NCBI GenBank assembly: GCA_037178625.1
Contig: CM074128.1
Location: forward strand, 2,914,001 to 2,978,000
Direction of reading: 5' to 3'
DNA: 64,000 nt
Source: Skeletonema tropicum
Taxonomy: Eukaryota; Bacillariophyta; Thalassiosirophyceae; Thalassiosirales; Thalassiosiraceae
Of this stretch, positions 30,695 through 40,659 are shown in pieces (the stretch's first letter is position 1; each line of letters begins with the position of its first letter). Below the pieces are notes generated by a model that saw only the letters and a list, made by a program, of their open reading frames with translations, did not search any database and was not told where the DNA came from. Position numbers and translations under genes: made by a program.

Positions 30695-32263
30695 TATCAA
30701 ACACCCCCTATGCCCTCCCATCATGGCACTTCTACACCCCTAGCTGACCAGCCACCACAACCTCCGGCCACAATGCGTTTGCCTATGTTATGAGCTTCCG
30801 TTAGAGCTGCCGGTCGGCGTTGTAGGTGGGGTATTATTCAAAATATAGCGTTTTGTGTCGAAAATGAGGACATCGATCGAAGCATTTATTATTTATGCAC
30901 ATGAAATGTAAGGCGGATAACGCAACAAATCAATGCAAGCCGTGGCGTAAATCGTCTTGTGATATGTAAGGAAGGTATCTGCAACATTGTAGAATTATTG
31001 GGCGGTCGTAGGCCTCATTTGATACGTTATATTAGACCGACTCGCCTGTGCTCGGACGATGCTGCCGACGATGTCATCGTTATATTTAATGGTGTGTTGC
31101 CGCTCTTTTACTGACACCGCTACCCCCAATGATCAACACAATAATCATCTTTGATTTGCCGCTCAGGCTGGCTCTCAAACACTGTTTCTACCAAAATTAT
31201 CCGTGTTATCTACCTATTTTGGAGGAGGTGATCATGCTATCCACACATGTGTTGGGTGGTTAATGACGCAATAAAACGGAAAGAGACGATATACCAAGCG
31301 AAAGAGTTTGGATTTACACTATTGAGAGCGAGGGGCGACAATAGTTTGGTGTCCTCCATCTATATACAAAGAATGTCAGCTCATTATAGTTGAATTGTGT
31401 ATTGTTGTCCAGATCAAATAATTCCAAAGAACATGCACAAACTGTCACTCACTCCAATAATGTTAAACACCAACTGATCATATGCGCTTCACCATCATGG
31501 AGAATGGCTTCATAATGTCATGATGGCTAGATTACTTCGTCGTAAAGAGTATGACTATGCAACAAATTTATCAGCCATACCCTGCAATCACAATCCAAAG
31601 AGTTACATTGTTGTCCTGTATCACCTCAGATCAGCTCATCCACAGTGTTATTTCTCCATATAACGGTTGAAATATCATTGAATAATGAGATATTGTGGCA
31701 TAGGTGCTGGTATCATATTATTTGGGATCATCCAAGACCCTTGCAACATATTGTGGGGTGCCGGTGATGTGCGTTCAGTAGGTAAATAATGAGAGTAATA
31801 TGGATGACTCCTCACCAAAAACATTTGCAACTCCTATAGGATAGTTATATGAAGGATATATGAGGGTAATGACCCATTCGTTGAATGATAACATGGAATA
31901 AATGACCCGTATTGACCATTTGACGCTCGGTCGAAATACGGAAACGTACTATTTAGTGAGCAATACGTCGTCACACACTTAATATCGGTACAAATTGATG
32001 GGACCATTGGATTCTGCGTTGAAAATTGGTCTAAATACAATATTTTGGGTTTGGTAGACGTAAGGTTGCCGGTGTTAAAGGCATTGTACTTGTGGTATCG
32101 ATAGTGCTGTCATGGTAACATTGTGATTGTGTGATGAGTCGTTGTGAGAAAAGTGTGACTGTTTAGTATCTTTTTAGGTCCTGCTTAGATGAGTGTTATC
32201 TCGTGTGTTCTCTCTTGTATTCTCGTGTGTACGAGCGTTTCAGAGCGCAGAGACACAATTACG

Positions 32264-32352
32264 GATTTTTGTGTGGTTGTAGAAAAAAATCCGTCTCGTG
32301 TGTAGAGCGCAAAGACAGCCTCTAACACTACTCTAACACTACTCTAACACTA
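32264..32352. repeat. Hairpin, empty hAT target site, and 11-bp triplet repeat
   Basis: ACGGATTTTT and AAAAATCCGT form a hairpin at 32264-32294. Next, 32292-32316 matches the sequence rebuilt from the two flanks of the hAT-like element, with a single copy of its TSD (GAGCGCAA, 32305-32312). Then CTCTAACACTA is repeated three times exactly (32320-32330, 32331-32341, 32342-32352). It lies about 150 bp upstream of the next gene. Confidence 0.75.
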
Positions 32353-32501
32353 CAAACCATTATTACAACAATACGTCTACTTCAGCTATGGTGCGTCAAT
32401 GGGAGGAGAGCTGATCAAAGAGTGCTGCGTCGTACCACGAGCGCCAGGGAACTGCAAGCGAGAGTCGCCTCTGTAAATAAGCAGGCCTGCAACTGTTACT
32501 C

Positions 32502-32954
32502 ATGTTGTTGATGCCACTCATCAGCGCGCTTCTTGTGTTCCGGCCGCACAAAGCTGATGCATTTCAGCCTCAGTTGCTATCGTCTATATCTGTAAGACAT
32601 TATTCTCCTCTTCCACTCGCACGAAATTCCAACCAGAGTGACGACACTGTCCAGGATTCTGATTCCGACGAACAGCTTGACACTATACGAGTACGCATAT
32701 GGAGACAACTCGCTGACGGCAAGGAGCTTAGTCTCTCTCAATTATCGAATGCAGTCGGTGAAAGGAGATTGGGAGAATTACGTTCTCATCTAACTCACGT
32801 GGAAAAGCAGGCCAAGACTATCCGCAATAAATCAGATGAATGGAGGACACGGCGCGGTTTGTCACCAGTAGCTGGCAAAGCTGGAGCACCGCGTAAAATG
32901 AAATTGAAGTTTAGGAAGGGAAAAAAGAATGAGACCTTTGTCAGGATAGTCTGA
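32502..32954 (+). CDS. Small plastid-targeted protein of unknown function
   Basis: A 150-aa single exon from ATG 32502. The N-terminus is a textbook diatom bipartite leader: a hydrophobic signal (LLMPLISALLVF) followed by ADAFQP, where Phe would be the first residue of the transit peptide, then a Ser/Arg-rich stretch. The mature part is acidic (SDDTVQDSDSDEQLD), then helical and basic, with RVRIWRQLADGKELSLSQLS and GERRLGELRSHLTHVEKQAK. The C-terminus is strongly basic (RKMKLKFRKGKK), suggesting nucleic-acid or ribosome contact. I do not recognise the family. Plastid location is inferred from the leader only. Confidence 0.7.
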   Translation: MLLMPLISALLVFRPHKADAFQPQLLSSISVRHYSPLPLARNSNQSDDTVQDSDSDEQLDTIRVRIWRQLADGKELSLSQLSNAVGERRLGELRSHLTHVEKQAKTIRNKSDEWRTRRGLSPVAGKAGAPRKMKLKFRKGKKNETFVRIV

Positions 32955-33625
32955 GTCAAGACAAGTTACGTTGTGCTTGTTGTAAGCAGCAACCATTGCG
33001 CATGAAGCGAATGCCTTGTCTGAACATCATCCTTCACACAACAGATGCACATATGTGGTTCAATGCGTAGTTAGTTATCAACAAACGAGGCACCAATTGA
33101 TGATATTCTATCTTGCTTACATGTTGGTAGATAGGCAAAAGAAGCTGAAGAAGTTCATGATCTGGTTCATCGCAAAGAAGATTAATATAATATGTAGCAG
33201 TATTACTGCAGACGAGAGAAAAGAATAAAAGAAGGTCTCTTCATCACTTCAAATTGATAAAAAGCACATCTATGGTTTTAGATAGTATTAGACCGACTCA
33301 ACAAATGAGGAATTCTTTCTTGCAATGAAATTAAATACAAGCTTGTGTCACATATATTTGGGCTGTATGTCACCTCCTTGTTCTTGAGACCTACTCTTAT
33401 CTCCTAGGATGATGTGTACATAGATGCATGCTGGAAAGATTCAGTATGAGAATGACGTTTGTTAGTAAATCTTCTCTCCCTGTTCAACTCTATATGTAGC
33501 GCAACATAATTTAAAAGTTGAAACAATTGCCCATCGCATCTAATCTAGTGAAGTCTAACAAGCCGGCGACACACAGCAGAGGGCAAAGCGCAAAGCGCAA
33601 AAGACATAATGACCTGCCAAAAAAA

Positions 33626-33653
33626 ATTAACGGAAATCTTAAAGTACGTCATG
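33626..33653 (+). repeat. Dispersed short repeat (ACGGAAAT-TTAAAGTACGTC)
   Basis: This copy reads ACGGAAATCTTAAAGTACGTC. Related copies lie at 38749-38770 (plus) and 52075-52103 (minus). The surrounding spacer 32955-34591 has no gene I can support; its open frames (for example 33804-34088) show no motif or compositional bias. A tandem GCAAAGC run is at 33582-33600. Confidence 0.5.
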
Positions 33654-34591
33654 GTTGGCCCTCCAGGGGCGAAATTATCTACAATTATCTAGAGCAATGT
33701 CACAAGTTACTACCCTTCGAGTGTAATTAAGCAAATAACCAACAGTTTTTCCATCGCCCCGGAATTAGCAAAGAGGTAGTGATATGAAATTCCAAACCAA
33801 GTAATGGTCTTTTTTCCCAGATCGCACTCCGAGCTGCGACACCTCAAACAGCCAGGATTTGGCACGGGGGAGAATGTGGACAGGGGGGCTTTGAAAACAA
33901 CAAGATTTTGCAGTAAATTTGATGTGACTTGGAATTTCTACATTACGTCAGCTGTATGTAGGCTGTTGGCTGAAGGTGTGAGGTGGCCAATCCAGGTCAC
34001 AATTGAGTTCAAGGATCTCACAAATGTTGAAGATCTTTTGTGGAAACGTGACACCTCAGCGATGAGACACTGCGTGGTGGAGCGGTGATTGCAATGCCGA
34101 TTACTGCTAACGTGGAGATTTTGCAAAATTTAATATGGATCGAAATAAACACGTAATACCGTTTCCTTAATGAATTTAGAGCGCGTAAACTGACACCAAT
34201 GCCAGATTTAGAGGGCATAGGGGCGTGCCTCTGCAGGAGTATGGGGATAATTAGAATTATATGAGTGTTTATTCGTCATATCGGGTATTTTTAAACTCGT
34301 TTCTACTCCAATTCACTTCGTTTTGGGGGCAAGTACCCAAAGAATACAAAGTTCTTTAAATGTTCCCTCTAAAAACGGTACTCCAACGGAGGATATCAAT
34401 ACGAATATAATGACGTGTTGCCTTACGTGTCCTTCTTTTTTCTTTGCGTGGCGGGTTCTGGTATTTTGAGAACTGTGAGAACTGTGAGCTTTGCTACTCC
34501 GTCGTGCTTCGGCTTGCAATAAGTATCATAAAAAATAATTATCTAACCAGAGAGATCAACTACTTTGACGCCATACCGACAGGATTGCATC

Positions 34592-34960
34592 ATGAATTCC
34601 CAGTTGTTTGCCCTCAATTCCTATGCAAGCGATGCCAGCATCAGTAGCGTCCCAACCCCTCCTGGAATGATCGCTGCAAAAATGATGACCATCACCTTTG
34701 ATGACTCGTCTTCATATGATGCATCCTCCTTCGCACCGCCGGCGAGCCTGTCATCCTCCTATGATTCTTACTCAAGTCAGGAATCTGCGTCCTCATGCAT
34801 CTCCAAGAGTCAGGTGGGAGGTCTTTCAAGAAGCCGGTGTGTGAGCAATCTCTCTGCTCTTGGCGGACATGCATCAGAGACTAGCATCCCGCGTCAAGCT
34901 TCTTACAAGTCCGGCCCTAACCAGGGTTGGGGATACTTCGTAGACACCCCCAGCAGATAA
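34592..34960 (+). CDS. Small Ser-rich protein with WGYFVDTP tail (paralogue A)
   Basis: A 122-aa single exon from ATG 34592. The first 70 residues are Ser/Tyr/Asp-rich (SSYDASSFAPP, SSSYDSYSSQES). The C-terminus is the notable part: LSRSRCVSNLSALGGHASET, then SIPRQASYKSGPNQ and GWGYFVDTP. The same tail occurs in the convergent gene at 35852-36256, so the two are paralogues. No signal peptide or membrane segment is seen; the protein is probably cytosolic or nuclear and largely disordered. SRSRCV and SIPR contexts look like phosphorylation sites, but that is conjecture. I do not recognise a described domain. The gap 34961-35851 between the pair has no supported gene. Confidence 0.7.
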   Translation: MNSQLFALNSYASDASISSVPTPPGMIAAKMMTITFDDSSSYDASSFAPPASLSSSYDSYSSQESASSCISKSQVGGLSRSRCVSNLSALGGHASETSIPRQASYKSGPNQGWGYFVDTPSR

Positions 34961-35851
34961 AGATCAATGACATCTCGCGGCACCGAAACTCGCACATCCA
35001 GAGCGACAACGATCGGTCCAGACTGACGATCGCAGGCAGAACCTCCGCCGCCGCCGCATGGTTCGCATGTCCAGATCTGAGGAAGATTTGAGACAATGCG
35101 TCTCCTTCAATCATGATTTCGGACAGTACTTTGTTCGAGTACATCACGATTTGAATCGCGTCCTTTATTGACGTTTTCTCACCCAAGCTAGAGATTGCCG
35201 GCTCCGACGGGACTTCCAGAAAATTTTGTCCCATGCCATCTCATGAGTATGTACATCATGTATAGTTTATTAGTTTACCTCGATATGATGGTTTACGTTG
35301 GCATCTCGCTTTTGGGAAAGAGAATATCCTATTGTTTGTAGTTGTATGGTAGAATAAGCATGTAAAAATCTAATGATTTGCAATGTCGATGTATGCATGT
35401 ACTCCTAGTTTCTATGACTATTTTATGTTCCTCTCAATAATAATGTAGACATATTATTATTTGCTGTTTACCCTCGAAAGACCTATCGCTCACAAACAGG
35501 GCTTGTTAGCTGTCATCACCGACTACTTTATCTCGTTTTCTTGCTGTAGGATGCGTGTGTGCAAGATGTAGTAGGGTTGTGCACCAGTACGTTGCACTGC
35601 ATTACAGACGAGTGGCGAAAAAAGATCGGTTCAGAATCTAACAGCAACAATAATAAGGGAGTGTAACGATTTTGGAAACTAATAGCTTTCCTATACTATA
35701 CGATTATATTCTACAATAATAAAATTGAACATATCAACACAAACGTGGCGTTGTACCAAGGGAAGGATGTTTAAACGTCTTTTGCCTTCACTCGCTAGCG
35801 TAGCCGAAGAATGGGATCTATCCCACGTCATTCATCTCTCGAGCAGAAATC

Positions 35852-36256
35852 TCATCTGTTGTGAGGGGTATCAACAAAGTAGCCCCAAGCTGCTTCATTC
35901 GGGTTGGACTCGTACCCAGAGCATCGTGGTATGCTCGATTCTGAGGCAACACTTCCAAGGGCAGAAAGGTTATTGACGCATCGACTTCTAGACAGTGTGC
36001 TACCCCACCCCTTGATCAGGCCGGATTCCAATGATTCTTGTGTCGAGAGTGATGAAACAGATGATGCAACAGTTGTAGAGCATGTCGAGGACGATTGTAT
36101 GGCAAATTTTGTGCAGTCGAACTCGTATTGTTCTGCAGCAGCGTTCGGTGAAGAATTTGTTGGTAAAGATTCTGGTGGCGTTAGAAGGCTGCAGCTTGAA
36201 CCATTAGAGTCGTTCATCAGCTGCTGCAACCGAAAGGACATGTCTAGAGAGTTCAT
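35852..36256 (-). CDS. Small Ser-rich protein with WGYFVDTP tail (paralogue B)
   Basis: A 134-aa single exon. I start at ATG 36256 because it gives the same MNS opening as paralogue A; the frame is open to 36358, but without an ATG. The body is Ser/Thr/Asn-rich (STCSTTVASSVSSLSTQES). The tail LSRSRCVNNLSALGSVASES, then SIPRCSGYESNPNEAA and WGYFVDTP, aligns with paralogue A almost end to end over about 45 residues. The N-terminal part diverges strongly, so the tail is the constrained part. The two genes point at each other across 891 bp, consistent with an old inverted duplication. Function unknown. Confidence 0.7.
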   Translation of the reverse strand: MNSLDMSFRLQQLMNDSNGSSCSLLTPPESLPTNSSPNAAAEQYEFDCTKFAIQSSSTCSTTVASSVSSLSTQESLESGLIKGWGSTLSRSRCVNNLSALGSVASESSIPRCSGYESNPNEAAWGYFVDTPHNR

Positions 36257-36861
36257 TGTTGCAGAGTGTAACTCTTTTACTTTTGATATCGTTGGAATTG
36301 TAAGGTTATGTTGCGTGGAAGTAAAGTGGAATCGTTTTGTTACCCTTGCGCTGGTCAAGGTGAAGTGAAATCCAAAAAGGTGGTGAAAAGAAAATGAGAA
36401 TTAGGGCTATCTAATTCATCTTAAGACCAGGAAATATTTATCATTCCATTGATTCAGCCAATTATATCTCTTCCTATCAAAATTGTATATATTTAAATAG
36501 TGCTAATAACGTGTTTGCAAAGGTAAGACACCACGCGTGTGTGTCCTCGGAGACACCAAAATCACACGTCATTTTAAACGCAATTTATTTGACGTACGTG
36601 TTTACAATTTTCCCGCGATTACTTAGGGACCACGCACTGCTGGAGACTTTTGTCATAAATCTTTCCAATATTGACACGTCATCAATGATTGTCTTGGTTC
36701 CTCCATGCGTGCGCGTTTTGAGAGGCCAGTGAATGAAAATGCCGTTCGTCGAGCAAAAATTCCTTTGCAATCCTTTGCAACACCTGTTTGAAGACATGAC
36801 ACGACAGGTGTAAGGCCTCACATCCTCTCCACAACAGCTCGGATAAATGATAAATAATGAC

Positions 36862-38720
36862 TGGGTTCCCTCCTGGGGCCACTAATTAGCGGAAAAACCA
36901 CTAATTAGTGGTCAGTTTACGAACTCCTACGACCCCCTTAGAATCACTCAAACGTTCTCAAATTCAGGTGGCACCTTCTTCAATGTCTTGACAACGTGTA
37001 CACCTATTATATCATGTGTTCCCTGGAGAGGGCCCAACCTATTAACGTTCAAACACAAGCCTACTGCCAATTTTGGCGACAAAAAATTCTGATGCTCGAT
37101 TTTTTTTTTTGAAAGCTGGCCAAGTTGAAGTTGAGATACGTAGGAATTAGTACAATAAATTCTGCCCCCCGTAGAACTCACCATCCCACAACACCATCAC
37201 CATGGCGAAAAAGGGTGTCGCCGGAGCCACGGCTCTGCCTTTGCAAAGTTATTTCACCCATCAGAACGCATCCCAACAGTACCCAAATACCCAGGATAGG
37301 GAGATCCTGAGTGGAGATGTTATTATTGGCACAGTGGGCAACACAAAAGGGCAGCAAAATGCAGGGGTGTTATTTGAGTGTCGAATCCAACCATCGACGA
37401 CAGTATTGACTTATTTGTTGTGCACAGCAACGTGTTAAGGTAAATTTTGAAGGCGTAGTTGTATATATAGACGCTTTTTCACGGCTATGGATTGCCCGTT
37501 GATCATTAAAAAGCATCGGTATGTCCATGGATCCTACAATAATCATGTCACAACTTCGCCGGCACCTGGATGATGTCGCCAACCTCCGGTGCACCAAGTT
37601 ATTGATGTCAACATGAAGATATACTACCCGAAAACAACGCACCCAACCCGAAGCCGCAAACACATCTACAGTTGGGGAAAGGAAAAGCGGTCGATCTACC
37701 CGAGAAAGTACGTTTTGATAGCATCTCACATAAAGTGGAGTGATGATGACGAATTTATCAACACAAAATAATGGCAGTATTCAATAATTATTCGACAACG
37801 CCACCGATTTGAATGAAGCCAATACACAAACAGCATCATATTATGTTACAAAATGGTATTGTTGTGGGCAAAATGGTTCAAATTAATGACAAGGCGGCTA
37901 CAGATGATGCCATGCATCGTATGGACGATTTTTTTTATTTTTCTCCGCATCCATCAACACCAAATCACCACACTATATTATAATGAGTGTCTGGTCGATA
38001 ATGAATGCGATTCTGAGGCTAGTCTTTTGAGCAGAGACCACAACAACATCAATGTACACGACGATATCCTTTGTATGGATCATTCCTTCGTTAAACCTCC
38101 GCCCACACCTCATTTCATGGGACTTCGCGTTCATTTGCACCCGTCTCATACCAAGTCACCGTGTAATAGACATCAGTTTTCTCGACCCAGACGCAATATT
38201 TGCCATCAACAAGCCAAGGCAATGATAGAATAGCATCATATACAGTGTAGAAAACCTTCATCCTATTCTATTCGCCCCAACAAGCGAGCTAGACAGTGTA
38301 CTGCAGAAGAAGAAGCGCTTGAAATCAAGCCAGATTTTCCAAATTGTTGGCAGCAGGTTGGTACACAGCACTTCAAGATTAGGTATGCCACATGCCGCGT
38401 AGAGGTCAGAACCTACTCTACACATCATAAGAAGGTTCCCATGTGCAAGGATTGGTGGAGGAACCATTGACAGCAATGCAATAACACATAATACTAGACC
38501 ACTAATTAGTGGTCACTAAAATAGCGATTTTATAGTGTGTATATAGCTATCTCCACTTCCAATAGGTTGTATTTATTCCGGATTTTTAGGTTTGAACTCT
38601 GTTATAGAGGTCTTTGGTGGTATATTCCTTGATTGGGAGGTATTGGGAGGTGTTAGAATGTCCTCTAACTACCTACTACGTATGACCACTAATTAGTGGT
38701 TTTGGCCAGGAGGGAACCCA
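36862..38720. mobile_element. DNA transposon, 1859 bp, TIR TGGGTTCCCTCCTGG, 4-bp TSD
   Basis: The left end TGGGTTCCCTCCTGG (36862) is matched by CCAGGAGGGAACCCA at the right end (to 38720). Flanking TGAC occurs at 36858-36861 and 38721-38724, a candidate 4-bp TSD. The perfect palindrome ACCACTAATTAGTGGT recurs subterminally at 36897-36912, 38498-38513 and 38685-38700, with a mutated copy near 36880. The interior has only short broken frames (37202-37438 plus; 37586-37768 plus with SRKHIYSWGKEKRS; 38250-38474 plus with CRVEVRTYSTHHKK), which may be transposase debris. Superfamily undetermined. Confidence 0.8.
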
Positions 38721-38867
38721 TGACGCATTACAAACATCAGTAATAATAACGAAATTTTAAAGTACGTCCGATTCCGATTAGCCTAATAGGCCCGTTACAT
38801 ACTACAATTTTGTAGACGTCAGTAATACTTCAGTAAGATAATAATATCAGAAAATTACAACATCATC

Positions 38868-39122
38868 ATGTCGGCGGCATCATCCCTTCACCCAGATATC
38901 ACTGAAGAGTACGAGAGGGCAGTAACTTTCCTACGCCACTTCCACTCGCGACGACCTGTGACGACCTCAACCTCTACATCATCATCATCTCCACTTGGTG
39001 CCATTGACGAGAGCAGATCTGAAAAGTCCATTCCCCCAGCTTACTCGGCCCTATCATCCGCAAGAATAAAGAAGACCGCAACCTTCATGTGCCTGGTAGA
39101 TCTTGACAGCCGCCAGAGTTAA
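38868..39122 (+). CDS. Small hypothetical Ser-rich protein
   Basis: An 84-aa ORF from ATG 38868 in CATCATCATGTCG context. It begins with a helical segment (ITEEYERAVTFLRHFHSRR), then a Thr/Ser tract (TTSTSTSSSS), and ends with SIPPAYSALSSARIKKTATF. Composition resembles the small Ser-rich proteins at 34.6 and 36.2 kb, but it lacks the WGYFVDTP tail. It lies just outside the right end of the 36.9-38.7 kb transposon and 98 bp downstream of a dispersed TTAAAGTACGTC repeat. It may be a real small gene; there is no homology I can name. Confidence 0.4.
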   Translation: MSAASSLHPDITEEYERAVTFLRHFHSRRPVTTSTSTSSSSPLGAIDESRSEKSIPPAYSALSSARIKKTATFMCLVDLDSRQS

Positions 39123-39399
39123 ATGAATTTTCCTCCAAAATAATATTATCATGAAAGCCCCAAGACGACAAACCACAGGCGCCGAACTGAAATCCGAAGC
39201 GGAATGTGTTATTTTGTAAACGATCAACGATTATCATACCAATACCAAGATTGACTGCTACTAAAATGTTGATCAATATTGAAGCTAGCTAGCTATGTAC
39301 AAGAATTGAATGCACAAATGAAGATGTAAATAAACTGCTACTAAGCGAATGTTATATTTGTTCACACAATAAATATTCCCCAATCAAATCAGCACACTT

Positions 39400-40345
39400 T
39401 CATCTAATTGCCTTTCCCTTTACCACCACATCACTTTTGCTGAGACGAGACAGGATTCGATCAATAGCTTCAGATGCACGGATACCCTCTTCTTCTTCCG
39501 CAGTTCTGTGCAGTACAGTGTAAAGAAGAATATAAAATGAGCACATTTAAAAGATTGTTGATACACACGTTCCATCCACCACAGGAAACAAATAATCATC
39601 ATGAGACGAGAGTAATTGAAACGAATACAACCATCCCAATAGAATACCTCTCCAAAGGAAAATTAAGCACATACTCAATAATTTAATATACTCACCGTTC
39701 TCCAGGGCGCCGATTGTCAAGTATCTGCCTCCTCCTTCGTTTCCTCTTTTCCTGTATACTACTATAAAATTTAATATCCTCATCTTCATCATCCTCATCT
39801 GGATCAAACTTCCACGAATATCCACTCGACGGATCATACCTCGCACAAACACTAAGTGCATCACACGCCTCGGATAGTCCAGCAAGTGTTCGTGTTATAT
39901 TCGCCTTCATTAATCCACGCACTGTTGGACTTTTGTAAATGACCCCTTCTAAAATGTAATAAATCCCCAATACTGTCGTGTGATTGGGTGACGTCCGATG
40001 AACATGCCGTATGGTAAACAACGCGGACATTTGTTGCGGTGTCATCCCCTCGATATTAATATTGGACATTGGGAGTAATTCATATTGTTCTCCTGTCAAC
40101 CGTGATAATGCCAATCTGTATTCCTCTTCGCCCTGCTCTAATGATAATGGTCCTGGACGTGCCCCTGTTCCCCATTGCATGAGTGTGCCGATGTTGATTC
40201 CCTGCATGCTTAGCACTTCATTGGAGGTTTTTGCCTTCGTTTGGAATGGATTTAGAGGATGGAGAAAGTAGTCGATGGCGTTTATTCGGGTTAGGCCGAA
40301 GCGGGCGAGGAAGGCTGGATCTACAAAGGAGGCTGATTCCGCCAT
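39400..40345 (-). CDS. MED6: Mediator complex subunit 6
   Basis: MED6 is a head-module subunit of Mediator, which links activators to RNA polymerase II in the nucleus. Exons are 40345-39696 and 39505-39400 with a 190-bp intron (GTGAGT donor, CACAG acceptor), giving 251 aa. The MED6 domain is clear: FVDPAFLARFGLTRINAIDYFLHP, then NEVLSMQG, and LFTIRHVHRTSPNHTTVLGIYYILEGVIYKSP, matching the conserved order (FxDxxWL..., NAxDYF, VLxMQG, YYILxGxIYxxP). The second exon adds an acidic and then basic tail (TAEEEEGIRASEAIDRILSR). The C-terminal half of exon 1 carries an acidic stretch followed by KRKRRRRQ, a likely nuclear localisation signal. It is head-to-head with the HECT gene (314 bp between ATGs). 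Confidence 0.93.
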
Positions 40346-40659
40346 GATGCCATAGATTTATATCGGGAGAGGGCTGATAGGCTGAGAGTAGTGTGATCTC
40401 AATCGATGCAATAGATTGATCGCAACTACAATATTATGTACTTACTGTCTATCACCGGCTGATTGCAGATTCTCACACATCGACATCCGTACTATTCCTA
40501 CCGTAGGACGACCGTAGAAAAGCTGATTTTTCGATTTCCTTCCATCTTCTTCGCCTCTCATGTTGCAGACACAATTCTTCGACCTTGCTGATGAAGTCAA
40601 CGGTGCCATTAGAGTGGAGCCAATAGCATAGAGACGATCAGCACAACAATATCAATACC

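Noticed and set aside
33804..34088. Plus-strand ORF of 94 aa in the 32.9-34.6 kb gap
   Set aside because: No motif or compositional bias, and ORFs of similar length exist on the other strand.
34917..35234. Minus-strand ORF of 105 aa between the two Ser-rich paralogues
   Set aside because: Overlaps the 3' end of paralogue A antisense; no motif.
37202..38233. Small genes inside the 1.86-kb transposon
   Set aside because: Short overlapping frames without recognisable domains; treated as decayed element interior.
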